A DNA stretch of 41,588 nucleotides from Alphaproteobacteria bacterium (GTDB taxonomy: Bacteria > Pseudomonadota > Alphaproteobacteria > SHVP01), in the NCBI GenBank assembly GCA_029936875.1, contig JAPYRS010000007.1, positions 1 to 41,588 of the forward strand, written 5' to 3'. The notes under the pieces were generated by a model. That model was given only the letters and a program-made list of their open reading frames with translations, did not search any database and had not been told where the DNA came from. This document shows, piece by piece, positions 8,743 to 17,434 of the stretch (within the stretch, counting starts at the first letter, position 1; the number at the start of each line of letters is the position of its first letter). The translations under genes were made by a program, and so were the position numbers.

Positions 8743-10038
8743 TCACGATGCCCCGAGGCGCTGCATCGCGCCAAGCGTTAGTTGATCGACCGCCTGATGC
8801 GCGCGAAATCGGAGATCCGCTCGTCCCCGCCATCCGGACATCTGGTTGGCTGTTTCGCCGTCGAGAGAATCAATTTCTGCAATCGCGCCTTTCAGATCAC
8901 CCGCGGCCAGGCGCGCTTCAGCTCGCGCCATGATTGCTTCGGAACCACTGCCCGTGACTTCGCCGGTTCGCCGCACCGTGACCACCGACGTCACCCGATT
9001 GAACGTGCGATCAAGCCACCCCGAATCGGCATCGATGCGACCGGCATGGACAACCGTGCCGGCAAGGCTGGCAAATTCCGAACGGAGGTCCGCCAAGGAC
9101 GGGATGCCCGTCGCCGCGGCCGAGGAAAGGACTGACAGTGAGGCTGAGAGTTCGGCATCAACGGCAGCATCGACGAGAATCTTCAGTTGTGTGAAGGCCG
9201 TTTGATAGGGCGCACCGGTCCCAACCTGTTCACTGAGATGCATGACAGCGGCGAGCAACGCGGTGCCCTCGACCCGGGTTGCGGCGGCCGCCTCAAGACG
9301 GGAAAGCGTCGTCGCAATATTGGCGAGGCCTTCCGGCATTGCGGCTTCCAGAGATTCGATGTCGGCCCTCAGCGCCGCCAATTGAGCGGCGGTATTTTCA
9401 GGCATCGTCTCTGCTTCGAGCGAATCGATCCGTGCAGATAGGCCATCGATCCGACCGCGAAGATCGGCGACCTCCAAGCTCGGAAGATTGGCAGCGCCCG
9501 TCTCCGCCGTTTGAGCGACAGATTGCAAATCCTCAATATCGGCGATACGCCGTTCAAGGACGGCCACGACACCGGCAATTTCTCCCTGCTCCCGCAGCTC
9601 GCCAGCGATGTTGATCATCGCAGCACCGAGGTTGGTTACATCGGCATTCGCCTCTGCCAGCGAGGTACGAACGGCTGCAAAGTCTCTGGCCCTTTCTGCA
9701 GCGTTCGATTCTTGTGCGGTTGCCGCCTGAACGCGGAGGGCTTGAAGATCGCCCTTCTGCAATTCCAATTGGCGACGGAGATCATCCAGCGCACTTTGCA
9801 AAGTCGCGATTTGTGATTGAAGGGCGGCGTCGGCCTGTTCGCGATCTTCGCCCAGCCCGTAGAGGTCACCAAAATTGACGCCGATTAGGCGTTGCCCGTA
9901 GGGACTGGCAATCAGGCCCGCAGCGAACACAAATACGAGAAAAATGCCGATCCAACCAAATCCTGCACGACCCGAACCAGACGACGCCCGACGTGCGGTA
10001 GGCGCACGCACCGCTGGTTCATTCGGATTTTCAGTCAT
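8743..10038 (-). CDS. Mitofilin/Mic60-family inner-membrane protein
   Basis: A 431-residue protein with a short cytoplasmic head, one membrane helix (WIGIFLVFVFAAGLIA, about residues 27-42) and a long coiled coil from about residue 65 to 260. It ends in a C-terminal mitofilin-like domain (AGRIDADSGWLDRTFNRV, ARAEARLAAGDLKGAIAEID). Alphaproteobacterial Mic60 homologues form or support intracytoplasmic membranes and tether the envelope, and are typically encoded beside hemD, as here. The ATG at 10038 overlaps the hemD stop in an ATGA, implying translational coupling. The ORF-track start at 10113 lies inside hemD and is rejected. The family call rests on topology, C-terminal motif and context. 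Confidence 0.85.
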   Translation of the reverse strand: MTENPNEPAVRAPTARRASSGSGRAGFGWIGIFLVFVFAAGLIASPYGQRLIGVNFGDLYGLGEDREQADAALQSQIATLQSALDDLRRQLELQKGDLQALRVQAATAQESNAAERARDFAAVRTSLAEANADVTNLGAAMINIAGELREQGEIAGVVAVLERRIADIEDLQSVAQTAETGAANLPSLEVADLRGRIDGLSARIDSLEAETMPENTAAQLAALRADIESLEAAMPEGLANIATTLSRLEAAAATRVEGTALLAAVMHLSEQVGTGAPYQTAFTQLKILVDAAVDAELSASLSVLSSAAATGIPSLADLRSEFASLAGTVVHAGRIDADSGWLDRTFNRVTSVVTVRRTGEVTGSGSEAIMARAEARLAAGDLKGAIAEIDSLDGETANQMSGWRGRADLRFRAHQAVDQLTLGAMQRLGAS

Positions 10039-10748
10039 TGACGTTCCGGTATGGGCAACATGGCAAATAGCGCCTCTACATCGGGACGCGGCGATACCAC
10101 GACGCGGCGCCAATCGAGGCCTTCGATTGCACGGGCGATCCGGTCACTGAGGCAATAGACCTCAAGTTCTCTGAGTTTATCGCTGAGGCCGGCCATTCGA
10201 ATCAGCTTTTCAAATATTTCGGCGGTACGGGTTGAGAATAAAGCAACCGCGTCGAGGTCACCATTTCCGAGTGCGGCCACAGCTTCCGGCGTGAAGGAAG
10301 GAACCGCGAAAGCCGCATAGGTCACGGCCTCTTCGATTTCAAATCCCTCTTTTTCAATTTGGGACCGGACATCGCCGGTGGAATCACGGCCTCGAACGAA
10401 CAGAACCGGGCCGTCGGAAGGTTCCAGAACCGAGGTCGCGAACGAGACCAGGGCATCGGCATCTCCGCGCGCGTTTCGCACGCGCGTGAACCCGAGCGCG
10501 GTTGCGGTTTCGGCGGTGGCCATACCGACAGCAAGTATCAGGATATGCCTAGTCTCGGTTACCTCGGCGAGAGACCGCACGCCGTTTCGGCTGGTGGCGA
10601 GGATCGCCTGAAACCGGGAAACATCGAGCGGCTGACTATCCATTTCAATGACCAGCATTGGCTCGACAATCGATTCAATTCCAACTTCTGCCAATGTCTT
10701 GGCAATACTGGTGGAATCCGCTTCTGGTCGCGTCAGCAATATCCGCAT
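10035..10748 (-). CDS. hemD: Uroporphyrinogen-III synthase
   Basis: Closes hydroxymethylbilane to uroporphyrinogen III with inversion of ring D, the branch-point step for heme, cobalamin and siroheme. The protein has 237 residues. Low conservation is normal for this family, but the start ILLTRPEADSTSIAKTL, the middle VLFVRGRDSTGD and the AVALFSTRTAEIFEKL region match HemD. Position directly after hemC (ATG at 10748 against the hemC stop at 10751) settles the call. The TGA stop overlaps the start of the Mic60 gene. Confidence 0.92.
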   Translation of the reverse strand: MRILLTRPEADSTSIAKTLAEVGIESIVEPMLVIEMDSQPLDVSRFQAILATSRNGVRSLAEVTETRHILILAVGMATAETATALGFTRVRNARGDADALVSFATSVLEPSDGPVLFVRGRDSTGDVRSQIEKEGFEIEEAVTYAAFAVPSFTPEAVAALGNGDLDAVALFSTRTAEIFEKLIRMAGLSDKLRELEVYCLSDRIARAIEGLDWRRVVVSPRPDVEALFAMLPIPERQ

Positions 10749-10750
10749 GT

Positions 10751-11692
10751 CTATAGATCCGCGAAAAAATCGGCCCCCCCTGCCAGGCGAAGGACTTCGC
10801 CTGCGTCGTGCCCGACGGCGACCGCGTCAGCTTTAACGCCGCCGCCTTCGGTTTTGTGAACCGTAGTGCCGTCTGGCGACACAATCAGGCCCCGCAACGC
10901 GATCTTGTCTCCATCAAGCATCGCAAGCGCCGCAATCGGCGTGCGGCAGGAGCCATCGAGGGCGGCAAGCAATGCCCGTTCGGCGGAAACACAAATTGCC
11001 GTATCCGGATGATTAAGCGGTGCAAGCAACTGATGGATGGCCTGATCATCGGCGCGGCATTCGATTCCAACGGCGCCTTGCGATACGGCCGGCAGCATAT
11101 CGTCGGTCTTGATCGCGCTGGTGACAACCTCTGGCATGCCGAGCCGGTTTAGTCCGGCCATAGCAAGCAGCGTCGCATCGACTTCGCCGTCTTTCAGTTT
11201 GCGCAGACGGGTGTGAACGTTGCCGCGAAAATTGACGATTTTGATATCGGGACGGCGGTTGAGAATCTGTGCGCCGCGGCGGAGCGATGAAGTCCCGACA
11301 ACAGCGCCTTCAGGCAACGCCCAAAGGTCGGTTGATTTATGGCTGATGAAGGCATCGCGCGGATCTTCCCGCTCCAGGAGGCAGGGCAGCACGAGGCCAT
11401 CCGGCAACACCGTCGGCATATCCTTCATCGAATGGACGGCAATATCGATCGTCCCGGCCAATAAGCCTTCTTCAATTTCCTTGGTGAACAATCCCTTGCC
11501 GCCAACATCGGCCAAGGATCGATTCTGAATGCGGTCGCCAGAAGTTTTGATGATGTTGATCTCAATCGATTCCAGCGTCAGATCATCGTGTGCGGCGATC
11601 AGCAGGTTCCGAACCATATTGGCCTGGGCGAGCGCCAGGGGACTGCCGCGGGTCCCGATTCGAAGCTGGATTTTATTTTGATTGGCGTTCAT
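10751..11692 (-). CDS. hemC: Porphobilinogen deaminase (hydroxymethylbilane synthase)
   Basis: Joins four porphobilinogens into hydroxymethylbilane, the substrate of HemD encoded next. The protein has 313 residues, the usual size. Visible motifs are RIGTRGSPLALAQA at the N-terminus, HSMKDMPTVLPDGL, GTSSLRRGAQI, and LDGSCRTPIAAL with the cysteine that binds the dipyrromethane cofactor. The ORF track extends the frame to 12121, but that part is antisense to tsaD; the ATG at 11692 fits the family. The gene ends with TAG just before hemD and heads the minus-strand operon, divergent from tsaD, with a good -10 sequence 38 bases upstream. Confidence 0.96.
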   Translation of the reverse strand: MNANQNKIQLRIGTRGSPLALAQANMVRNLLIAAHDDLTLESIEINIIKTSGDRIQNRSLADVGGKGLFTKEIEEGLLAGTIDIAVHSMKDMPTVLPDGLVLPCLLEREDPRDAFISHKSTDLWALPEGAVVGTSSLRRGAQILNRRPDIKIVNFRGNVHTRLRKLKDGEVDATLLAMAGLNRLGMPEVVTSAIKTDDMLPAVSQGAVGIECRADDQAIHQLLAPLNHPDTAICVSAERALLAALDGSCRTPIAALAMLDGDKIALRGLIVSPDGTTVHKTEGGGVKADAVAVGHDAGEVLRLAGGADFFADL

Positions 11693-11729
11693 GTTCCGGC
11701 GAGATCCTCGATAATACTGACGTGCTGAA

Positions 11730-11759
11730 ATTATACCGAATTTGCCTGAACAAAGAGAA
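11730..11759 (-). promoter_or_regulatory. Probable hemC operon promoter
   Basis: On the minus strand a perfect TATAAT (11735..11730) lies about 38 bases before the hemC ATG. A poor -35-like TTCTCT stands 18 bases further upstream. The -10 match is exact; the -35 is weak, so an activator or an extended element may be needed. The rest of the 84-base gap probably also holds the tsaD promoter. Confidence 0.45.
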
Positions 11760-11776
11760 AAGCAATTGGTCCCGTC

Positions 11777-12838
11777 ATGATCGTACTCGGAATTGAAACG
11801 AGTTGCGACGAAACCGCTGCTGCTGTGGTCAGCGGTACGCGCGAAATATTGGCTGACCGGGTGAGAACCCAGATCGAAGACCACCATCCCTACGGCGGCG
11901 TTGTGCCGGAGATCGCTGCCCGCGCCCATATCGAACATCTCGACCGCCTGATTGATGAGGCGATGTCGGAGGCCGGCGTGTCCTGGTTTGAAATTGACGC
12001 GATTGCGGCAACGTCCGGTCCCGGATTGATCGGCGGACTGATGGTCGGGCTGACGTCGGGCAAGGCGCTGGCGGCGGCACTCGCCAAACCCTTTATCGCG
12101 GTCAATCATCTGGAAGCGCACGCTCTATCCGCGCGCCTCACCGACGGAATCGAGTTCCCGTATTTACTACTGCTGGTCTCGGGCGGCCATTGCCAGCTTT
12201 TAATCGTCAAAGATGTCGGGCAATACGTTCGCCTTGGCACCACCGTCGATGATGCCGTCGGCGAAGCTTTCGACAAGGCCGCCAAACTGATGAATCTGGG
12301 CTATCCCGGCGGCCCGGCAATCGAACGGGCGGCGAAGGACGGCGACCCCACGCGATTTGATATGCCACGACCGATGTTGGGCCGGGACGGCTGTCACTTT
12401 TCGTTCTCAGGTTTGAAAACTGCGCTTCGGTACAAAGTGAGGGACCTTACGTTGAGCGAGAAATTGTCAATTATCGACATCGCTGACCTTGCCGCCGGGT
12501 TTCAGGCCGCGGTTGCCGACGTGCTGGTTGATCGGAGCCGTCATGCCATCCAGGAGATGCGGGCGCGATACCATTATGCGCGGACGTTTGTTGTCGCTGG
12601 CGGCGTCGCCGCCAACCAATCTCTCCGCGCGCGGCTTTCAAAGCTCGCAGAGGAAGAAGGCTTCACCCTTGTCGTGCCGCCGCCCGCGCTTTGCACCGAC
12701 AACGGCGCGATGGTCGCCTGGGCGGGGCTGGAACGATTTTCCCGAGGCCTGACCAATTCACTGGCCGAGCCGCCGCGCGCCCGTTGGCCGCTTGACCCGG
12801 ACGCGGCAAAAGCGCCTGGGGCGGGCGCGAGAGGTTAG
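11777..12838 (+). CDS. tsaD: tRNA N6-adenosine threonylcarbamoyltransferase
   Basis: Catalytic subunit that transfers threonylcarbamoyl from its AMP ester to A37 of ANN-decoding tRNAs, working with TsaB, TsaE and TsaC. The 353-residue protein has the ASKHA start [17 protein letters not shown] and the metal-binding histidines of [12 protein letters not shown]. The phosphate loop is VSGGHCQLL, and [13 protein letters not shown] and [11 protein letters not shown] complete the set. The stop is a TAG, after which the next gene starts three codons later in the same frame. Divergence from hemC and linkage to gpsA is a common alphaproteobacterial arrangement. Confidence 0.97.
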   Translation: MIVLGIETSCDETAAAVVSGTREILADRVRTQIEDHHPYGGVVPEIAARAHIEHLDRLIDEAMSEAGVSWFEIDAIAATSGPGLIGGLMVGLTSGKALAAALAKPFIAVNHLEAHALSARLTDGIEFPYLLLLVSGGHCQLLIVKDVGQYVRLGTTVDDAVGEAFDKAAKLMNLGYPGGPAIERAAKDGDPTRFDMPRPMLGRDGCHFSFSGLKTALRYKVRDLTLSEKLSIIDIADLAAGFQAAVADVLVDRSRHAIQEMRARYHYARTFVVAGGVAANQSLRARLSKLAEEEGFTLVVPPPALCTDNGAMVAWAGLERFSRGLTNSLAEPPRARWPLDPDAAKAPGAGARG

Positions 12839-12847
12839 GACAAGTCG

Positions 12848-13156
12848 ATGATCGCGGTGATTTTTGAATTTGAAGTGGGATCCGGTCAGGAAGACGACTA
12901 TTTCGAGATTGCCGAACAATTGCGAAGCGCGCTTGACGATGTTGATGGGTTTGTCTCGATCGAACGGTTTGAGAGCCGGACAACGCCGGGCAAGTTTCTG
13001 TCACTATCGATGTGGCGGGACGAAGCGGCAATTCAGGTTTGGCGTGATTTTCCGAACCACCGCACGGCACAGAACCGGGGCCGTCAGGATATTTTCTCGC
13101 ACTACCGGATTCGGGTGGCCAACGTCATTCGGGATTACGCGAAAGACCCGGAATAA
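12848..13156 (+). CDS. Antibiotic biosynthesis monooxygenase (ABM) domain protein
   Basis: A 102-residue single ABM domain (dimeric ferredoxin-like barrel). Visible are IAVIFEFEVGSGQEDDYFEIA, the LRSALDDVDGFVSIERFES segment and SLSMWRDEAAIQVWRDFPNH. Members range from quinol monooxygenases to heme-degrading enzymes and many without known activity. It starts 9 bases after tsaD, in the same frame, so it is probably co-transcribed. No catalytic assignment is possible. Confidence 0.85.
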   Translation: MIAVIFEFEVGSGQEDDYFEIAEQLRSALDDVDGFVSIERFESRTTPGKFLSLSMWRDEAAIQVWRDFPNHRTAQNRGRQDIFSHYRIRVANVIRDYAKDPE

Positions 13157-13281
13157 ACCGCAGCACACCGGTTGCCCGAACCATTCCGCGACCTGAATGC
13201 GCTTGCGATCCCGCGTGATCGCTCCCTAAACTTAAACCAGCGCGTGGCACCAAAGCCGCAAACCCTTTTTTCGGAGAAATC

Positions 13282-13941
13282 ATGGCCAAAGAATTGCCAC
13301 CCCCTGAACATGTCGAGGTTCGGAATGCCTTTCCGACGCCGGTCATCATGGCAATGCTGCCGGACCATGAAAAACTGAACACGCGGCTGAAGAAAATGAT
13401 TTACGCGCGCGAGAAAAAAGAACCGGCGAGTGATGCCTACGATTCGAACATGGGCGGCTGGCACTCAACCCGAGACCTACAAAAGTGGGGCGGCAAGGCG
13501 GGCGAACAGATTATTGATTCGGCAAAGAGTATTGCCGACCGCATGACGGCGACACGGGACGGCCGGCCGGCCGACGTCGAATGGGAGGTAAACGCCTGGG
13601 CCAACATCAATCGCAAGGGCCATAGCAACGAATTTCACGTCCATCCCGGCGCCTATTGGTCGGGAACCTATTACGTCGACGACGGCGGCTGCGGCACCGA
13701 TCCGTCGCTCGGCGGCCAGTTCGTGATCATGGACCCGCGCGGGCCGGGGCCGTCGATGTATGCGCCGAACCTTTGTTTTCAGGGCCCGGGCGGACAGGCG
13801 GTCGGCGCGACCGAGTTGGTGCCGCCGCGACCCGGCATCATGATAATGTTCCCGGCCTGGCTCTCACACGGTGTGCGGCCCTATTTGGGCGATCAAGACC
13901 GGATTTCGATTGCCTTTAATCTCGCGGTGAAAGCCGAGTAG
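13282..13941 (+). CDS. Putative 2OG-Fe(II) oxygenase (TIGR02466-like)
   Basis: A 219-residue protein whose C-terminal half follows the cupin-like oxygenase pattern. NEFHVHPGAYWSGTYYVDD carries histidines expected to bind iron. FPAWLSHGVRPYLGD has a candidate distal histidine, and DRISIAFNLAV the arginine and final strand. WEVNAWANINRKG precedes the metal site, as in the TIGR02466 family. Such proteins are thought to hydroxylate a substrate using 2-oxoglutarate and O2, but no substrate is known. The start is the ATG at 13282, behind a clear GGAGAA ribosome site. It ends in TAG at the normal end of the domain. Confidence 0.8.
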   Translation: MAKELPPPEHVEVRNAFPTPVIMAMLPDHEKLNTRLKKMIYAREKKEPASDAYDSNMGGWHSTRDLQKWGGKAGEQIIDSAKSIADRMTATRDGRPADVEWEVNAWANINRKGHSNEFHVHPGAYWSGTYYVDDGGCGTDPSLGGQFVIMDPRGPGPSMYAPNLCFQGPGGQAVGATELVPPRPGIMIMFPAWLSHGVRPYLGDQDRISIAFNLAVKAE

Positions 13942-14031
13942 GGGCGAACTCGACCTTGTTCCGCCCCCTCCCCACATCAATGGTCGGTGGTTATGATGCG
14001 CGCGGGCGGATGACATGAAGATCAAACACAC

Positions 14032-15024
14032 ATGAGTTTCAAACACATTGGAATCATCGGCGGCGGCGCGTGGGGAACGGCGCTTGGCGCAGTCGCTGCG
14101 CGAAATGCTAGAAAGGTCACATTGTGGGCGCGCGAAGCCGATGTGATCGGGGGCATCAATAGCGCGCATCAAAATCCGATATTCCTACCCGACGTCACGC
14201 TTGATCCGAAAATCCACGCGACCGGTGATATGGCGGAAGTGGCGCTGGCCGACGCCTTGTTATTGGTCGCGCCGGCACAACATTTGCGCCCCGTCGCGGG
14301 TGACCTTGCAAGCCATGTCCGGACCGGAACGGTGGTGGCGATCTGCGCCAAAGGTTTTGAGCAACAAAGCCAGAGCCTGTTGACCGATGTTCTTGCCGAC
14401 GTCCTGCCAGATGTCATACCCGCCGTGTTATCGGGACCGACGTTTGCCCGTGAAGTGGCGCTCGGTCAGCCGACTGCGGTCACCCTCGCCTGCGCCGATA
14501 GCGATGCGGCGAAAAGTCTGGCGGGTGCTTTGGGCGGCATGACATTCCGGCCTTACGTTTCTGATGACCTGATTGGAGCGCAGATTGGCGGGGCGGTAAA
14601 AAATGTTCTCGCCATTGCCTGCGGCATCGTCGCCGGTCGCGGCCTCGGCGATAACGCACGCGCCGCATTGGTGACGCGGGGTCTGGCCGAAATCATGCGC
14701 TTCGGCATCGCCTTTGGTGCAAATCCGAACACTCTGATGGGACTTTCGGGCCTGGGCGATCTTGTGCTCACCTGCACGTCACCGCAGTCCCGCAACATGT
14801 CGCTGGGATTGGCATTGGCCAAAGGGGCGAGCGCCAAAGAATACCTCTCTGAGCGGCAGTCCGTGGCCGAGGGCGCCTATACCGCGTCCGCCCTTCGCGA
14901 GATGGCGACCGCCAAAAACATCGAGATGCCGATCGCCTTTGCGGTTGATCAAATTCTCAATCACGACGCGCCGATAGAAGATGAAATTGAAGGATTGCTG
15001 AGCCGGCCGTTCCGGTCCGAATAA
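14032..15024 (+). CDS. gpsA: Glycerol-3-phosphate dehydrogenase [NAD(P)+]
   Basis: Reduces dihydroxyacetone phosphate to sn-glycerol 3-phosphate, the backbone of membrane phospholipids. The protein has 330 residues. Motifs in order are the Rossmann loop IGIIGGGAWGTALGAVAA, ICAKGFEQ, LSGPTFAREVA, GGAVKNVLAIACGIVAG with the catalytic lysine, and LSGLGDLVLTCTSPQSRN. It lies downstream of tsaD on the same strand, a familiar alphaproteobacterial neighbourhood, with the ABM and oxygenase genes inserted between. Confidence 0.97.
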   Translation: MSFKHIGIIGGGAWGTALGAVAARNARKVTLWAREADVIGGINSAHQNPIFLPDVTLDPKIHATGDMAEVALADALLLVAPAQHLRPVAGDLASHVRTGTVVAICAKGFEQQSQSLLTDVLADVLPDVIPAVLSGPTFAREVALGQPTAVTLACADSDAAKSLAGALGGMTFRPYVSDDLIGAQIGGAVKNVLAIACGIVAGRGLGDNARAALVTRGLAEIMRFGIAFGANPNTLMGLSGLGDLVLTCTSPQSRNMSLGLALAKGASAKEYLSERQSVAEGAYTASALREMATAKNIEMPIAFAVDQILNHDAPIEDEIEGLLSRPFRSE

Positions 15025-15107
15025 GACTTCAACAACAATATTAATTTGGCCCGTGGCGCCACCGCATGGCCATCGTTATCATCGATCCAAACCAAAAAGG
15101 GGAACTC

Positions 15108-15401
15108 ATGAATTACGTAATTTTCTGCACCGATTCAGACAACAGCGACGAACTTCGCGTGACCCACCGAGACGACCATCTCGCCCACATCAAAAGCATC
15201 AGCGGCAAACTGATGCTGGCCGGACCTTGCCCCGCCGACGGCGACCAGGCTGGTGCGAGCATGGTGATCGTTGAAGCCGACAGCGCCGACGACGCGCGCG
15301 GGATAATCGAATCCGATCCCTATTTCAAAGGCGGTGTCTGGAGCGATGTCATGGTCCGTCAATACAATGCCGTTGCCGGCGCATGGGCACCAAAGAGCTG
15401 A
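15108..15401 (+). CDS. YciI-family protein
   Basis: A 97-residue single YciI domain (ferredoxin-like fold). NYVIFCTDSDNSDELR is the first strand. RDDHLAHIKSISGKLMLAG holds the histidine and the following helix of the family's putative active site. EADSADDARGIIESDPYFKGGVW is the conserved C-terminal part. The ATG at 15108 behind AAAAGGGGAAC is preferred to the ORF-track start at 15066. Members are small enzymes or binding proteins, mostly uncharacterised. Three bases separate it from the EVE gene, so the two are likely co-transcribed. Confidence 0.88.
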   Translation: MNYVIFCTDSDNSDELRVTHRDDHLAHIKSISGKLMLAGPCPADGDQAGASMVIVEADSADDARGIIESDPYFKGGVWSDVMVRQYNAVAGAWAPKS

Positions 15402-15404
15402 GCC

Positions 15405-15821
15405 ATGGCCTATTGGCTTTTGAAGACCGAGCCCGAAATCGACTGGTCGTGGGACGATCAGGTTAAACAGGGCGTCGAGCCCTGGGACGGGATTCGCAAC
15501 TACCAAGCGCGTAACAATATGCAGCTGATGAAGAAGGGCGATAAGGCCTTTTTCTATCATTCCGGCAAAGACAAATGCGTGATGGGTATCGTCACCATTC
15601 ACCGCGAGGAATATCCGGACCCCGAGGATGAAAAGGGCGTTTTTGTACTCGTTGACGTAAAAACCGACCGCGCGCTGAAAACACCGGTGACGCTTTCGGA
15701 AATAAAAGCGACGCCGTCCTTATCGGAAATGCCGCTGGTCAAACACACCCGCCTTTCGGTGCAGCCGGTTGATGCTAAATCCTGGAAGACCATCTGCAAG
15801 ATGGGCGGCATCAAGCCTTAA
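15405..15821 (+). CDS. EVE domain protein (THYN1-like)
   Basis: A 138-residue PUA-like EVE domain. Family motifs are AYWLLKTEPEIDWSWDD at the start, PWDGIRNYQARNNMQLMKKGD, FFYHSGKDKCVMGIV, and LSEIKATPSLSEMPLVK. EVE domains bind modified bases in DNA or RNA; stand-alone bacterial members have no settled role. It sits in a compact run of small genes (YciI, EVE, Rieske), probably one transcript. Confidence 0.92.
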   Translation: MAYWLLKTEPEIDWSWDDQVKQGVEPWDGIRNYQARNNMQLMKKGDKAFFYHSGKDKCVMGIVTIHREEYPDPEDEKGVFVLVDVKTDRALKTPVTLSEIKATPSLSEMPLVKHTRLSVQPVDAKSWKTICKMGGIKP

Positions 15822-15829
15822 GAACAGCG

Positions 15830-16201
15830 ATGCGCGACTATCGCCAATTCATCGGCGTGCCAAAGCCCGGTACCAAACTCGGCCGGGCGGACGCGATTGT
15901 CGAAAAAAAGGCCGGCGTCTATTCGTTCGGCACTGGCGCGGAAGTGTTTGAAATGTTCGTGCTGCGCCACGGCGGCGAATTATACGGATATGTTAACGAC
16001 TGCCCGCACGCGCGAAGCCCGTTGGACTGGCGGCCCGGCGAATTCCTCACACCCGATAAATCAAAAATCCTCTGCACCATGCACGGCGCCGAGTTTGATA
16101 TTAAGTCCGGCATCTGCGGCACAACACCTTGCCCCGGCGGCGAACTTGCGAAGGTGCCGATTGAATTACGCGATGGCGTTCTCTACATCGCCGAATCGTG
16201 A
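15830..16201 (+). CDS. Rieske [2Fe-2S] domain protein
   Basis: A 123-residue single Rieske domain. The cluster ligands are visible as CPHA and, about 20 residues later, CTMHGAEFD (C-x-H and C-x2-H). A ferredoxin-type Rieske lacks the disulphide cysteines of bc1 proteins. Here CGTTPCPGGEL follows, but it is the ordinary variable loop of this group. It could serve as an electron carrier to an oxygenase; the partner is not visible. Nine bases after the EVE gene, so likely co-transcribed. Confidence 0.9.
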   Translation: MRDYRQFIGVPKPGTKLGRADAIVEKKAGVYSFGTGAEVFEMFVLRHGGELYGYVNDCPHARSPLDWRPGEFLTPDKSKILCTMHGAEFDIKSGICGTTPCPGGELAKVPIELRDGVLYIAES

Positions 16202-16217
16202 GTTCGGTTTCCAAAGA

Positions 16218-17399
16218 CTAGCGCCGGACTCCGAGACGATTTAGCTCGGCGGTCGCGCCCATGACTTCGCGCGTTCGAAAGGCGCTGAGCCTTTCGGAGT
16301 CTCGCAATGATTGCACCGCCTGAACTATCTCGCCCTGTAGCAGTTGAAATTCACCGACATAAAATAAAATTCTCGCTTGGCGAACCACGGCGTCGCGGTC
16401 GGGCCTACCTGGCGCCGCCGCCGCAAACGCCTGATCCGTATCGATAAATCCCAGCAGTAGGGCAGCCGCAACCGCCTGCCATTCGCCGAGCTTGCCGGCC
16501 TCAAGAGCGGCCGCCAGCGCTCCGGAATTGGCCTGCCCGGCATGGGCAGCGGCAAGGTGATGCCAGAGATAAAGCTGTCCATCGTCGGCACCCGCCAACA
16601 ACGCCCGCGCATAATCCTCCTGCGCCGCGACAAATTTTCCCAGCAGGAACCGTGTGTCACCGCGCCGTTGATAGGGTGCTGAAGTTTTTTGGCCGCGGGA
16701 AATTGCATCGCCAAAATCTGTTTCGGCGCGGGCAAAATTTCCAATGTTGATCCAGGCATTGGCGCGATTGAAATAAGCCGCGGCATCCTCCGGCGTCAAT
16801 GCGATGACCCGATCGTAATCGGCAATGGCGTCGTCGTTCCGGCCCAGCTGAAGGTAGGCACTGGCGCGGTTGGTCATGGCCTTGGTCATTTCCGGTTCGC
16901 GGTCGAGTGCGCGACGATAATCCTCAAGCGCCTTCAACGGATCACCGGCACGAATGTACGAATTGCCGCGATTGTAAAACGTCGTGGCCAAATCCGGCCG
17001 CAGCCAAACCGCGCGGTCAAGCGCCTGCAAAGCATCCTCGTGGCGGCCGACGTCATCAAGTGCAAGACCAAGATTGGAAAAGGCATCGACCGAACGCGGA
17101 TAGATCTGAATCGAATCAAAAAAGGAATCGATCGCCCGGAGCGGATCACCAGACCGATGGAGGCCGATGCCGCGCAGCACATAGGCATGACCGAGCGCCA
17201 CGCCGGTCAGATCACCTGAATCAATCGCCTGATCAGCGAAGCGAATTGCGTTCAGGAGTCTGCCATTCTCAAGCGCGATCTGGGCGTCTTTGAGATCAAC
17301 CGCGCCGTCTGCATGTGCCGCTACCGGAAACAGGGCCAGCAATGCCGCGAACAAAATTGCGGTCCACAGAAAGAAATGCAGATTGCGTTCAGTCTTCAT
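16218..17399 (-). CDS. Secreted TPR-repeat protein
   Basis: A 393-residue protein with an N-terminal signal peptide (hydrophobic core FLWTAILFAALLALFPVAA, likely cleavage after AHA). About eight tetratricopeptide repeats span residues 40-270. Clear units include AFSNLGLALDDVGRHEDALQ, TFYNRGNSYIRAGDPLKALE and AMTNRASAYLQLGRNDDAIA. A helical tail without motifs follows. Such NlpI-like proteins act as periplasmic scaffolds; no partner is indicated. It is convergent with the Rieske gene and lies downstream of the creatininase-family gene on the same strand. Confidence 0.85.
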   Translation of the reverse strand: MKTERNLHFFLWTAILFAALLALFPVAAHADGAVDLKDAQIALENGRLLNAIRFADQAIDSGDLTGVALGHAYVLRGIGLHRSGDPLRAIDSFFDSIQIYPRSVDAFSNLGLALDDVGRHEDALQALDRAVWLRPDLATTFYNRGNSYIRAGDPLKALEDYRRALDREPEMTKAMTNRASAYLQLGRNDDAIADYDRVIALTPEDAAAYFNRANAWINIGNFARAETDFGDAISRGQKTSAPYQRRGDTRFLLGKFVAAQEDYARALLAGADDGQLYLWHHLAAAHAGQANSGALAAALEAGKLGEWQAVAAALLLGFIDTDQAFAAAAPGRPDRDAVVRQARILFYVGEFQLLQGEIVQAVQSLRDSERLSAFRTREVMGATAELNRLGVRR

Positions 17400-17434
17400 C
17401 GCGAAATTCTCGGCAGATCTGGATGCCGATGAGG

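Noticed and set aside
11693-12121. N-terminal extension of hemC
   Set aside because: Antisense to tsaD and without hemC similarity; HemC begins at MNANQNKIQLRIGTRG.
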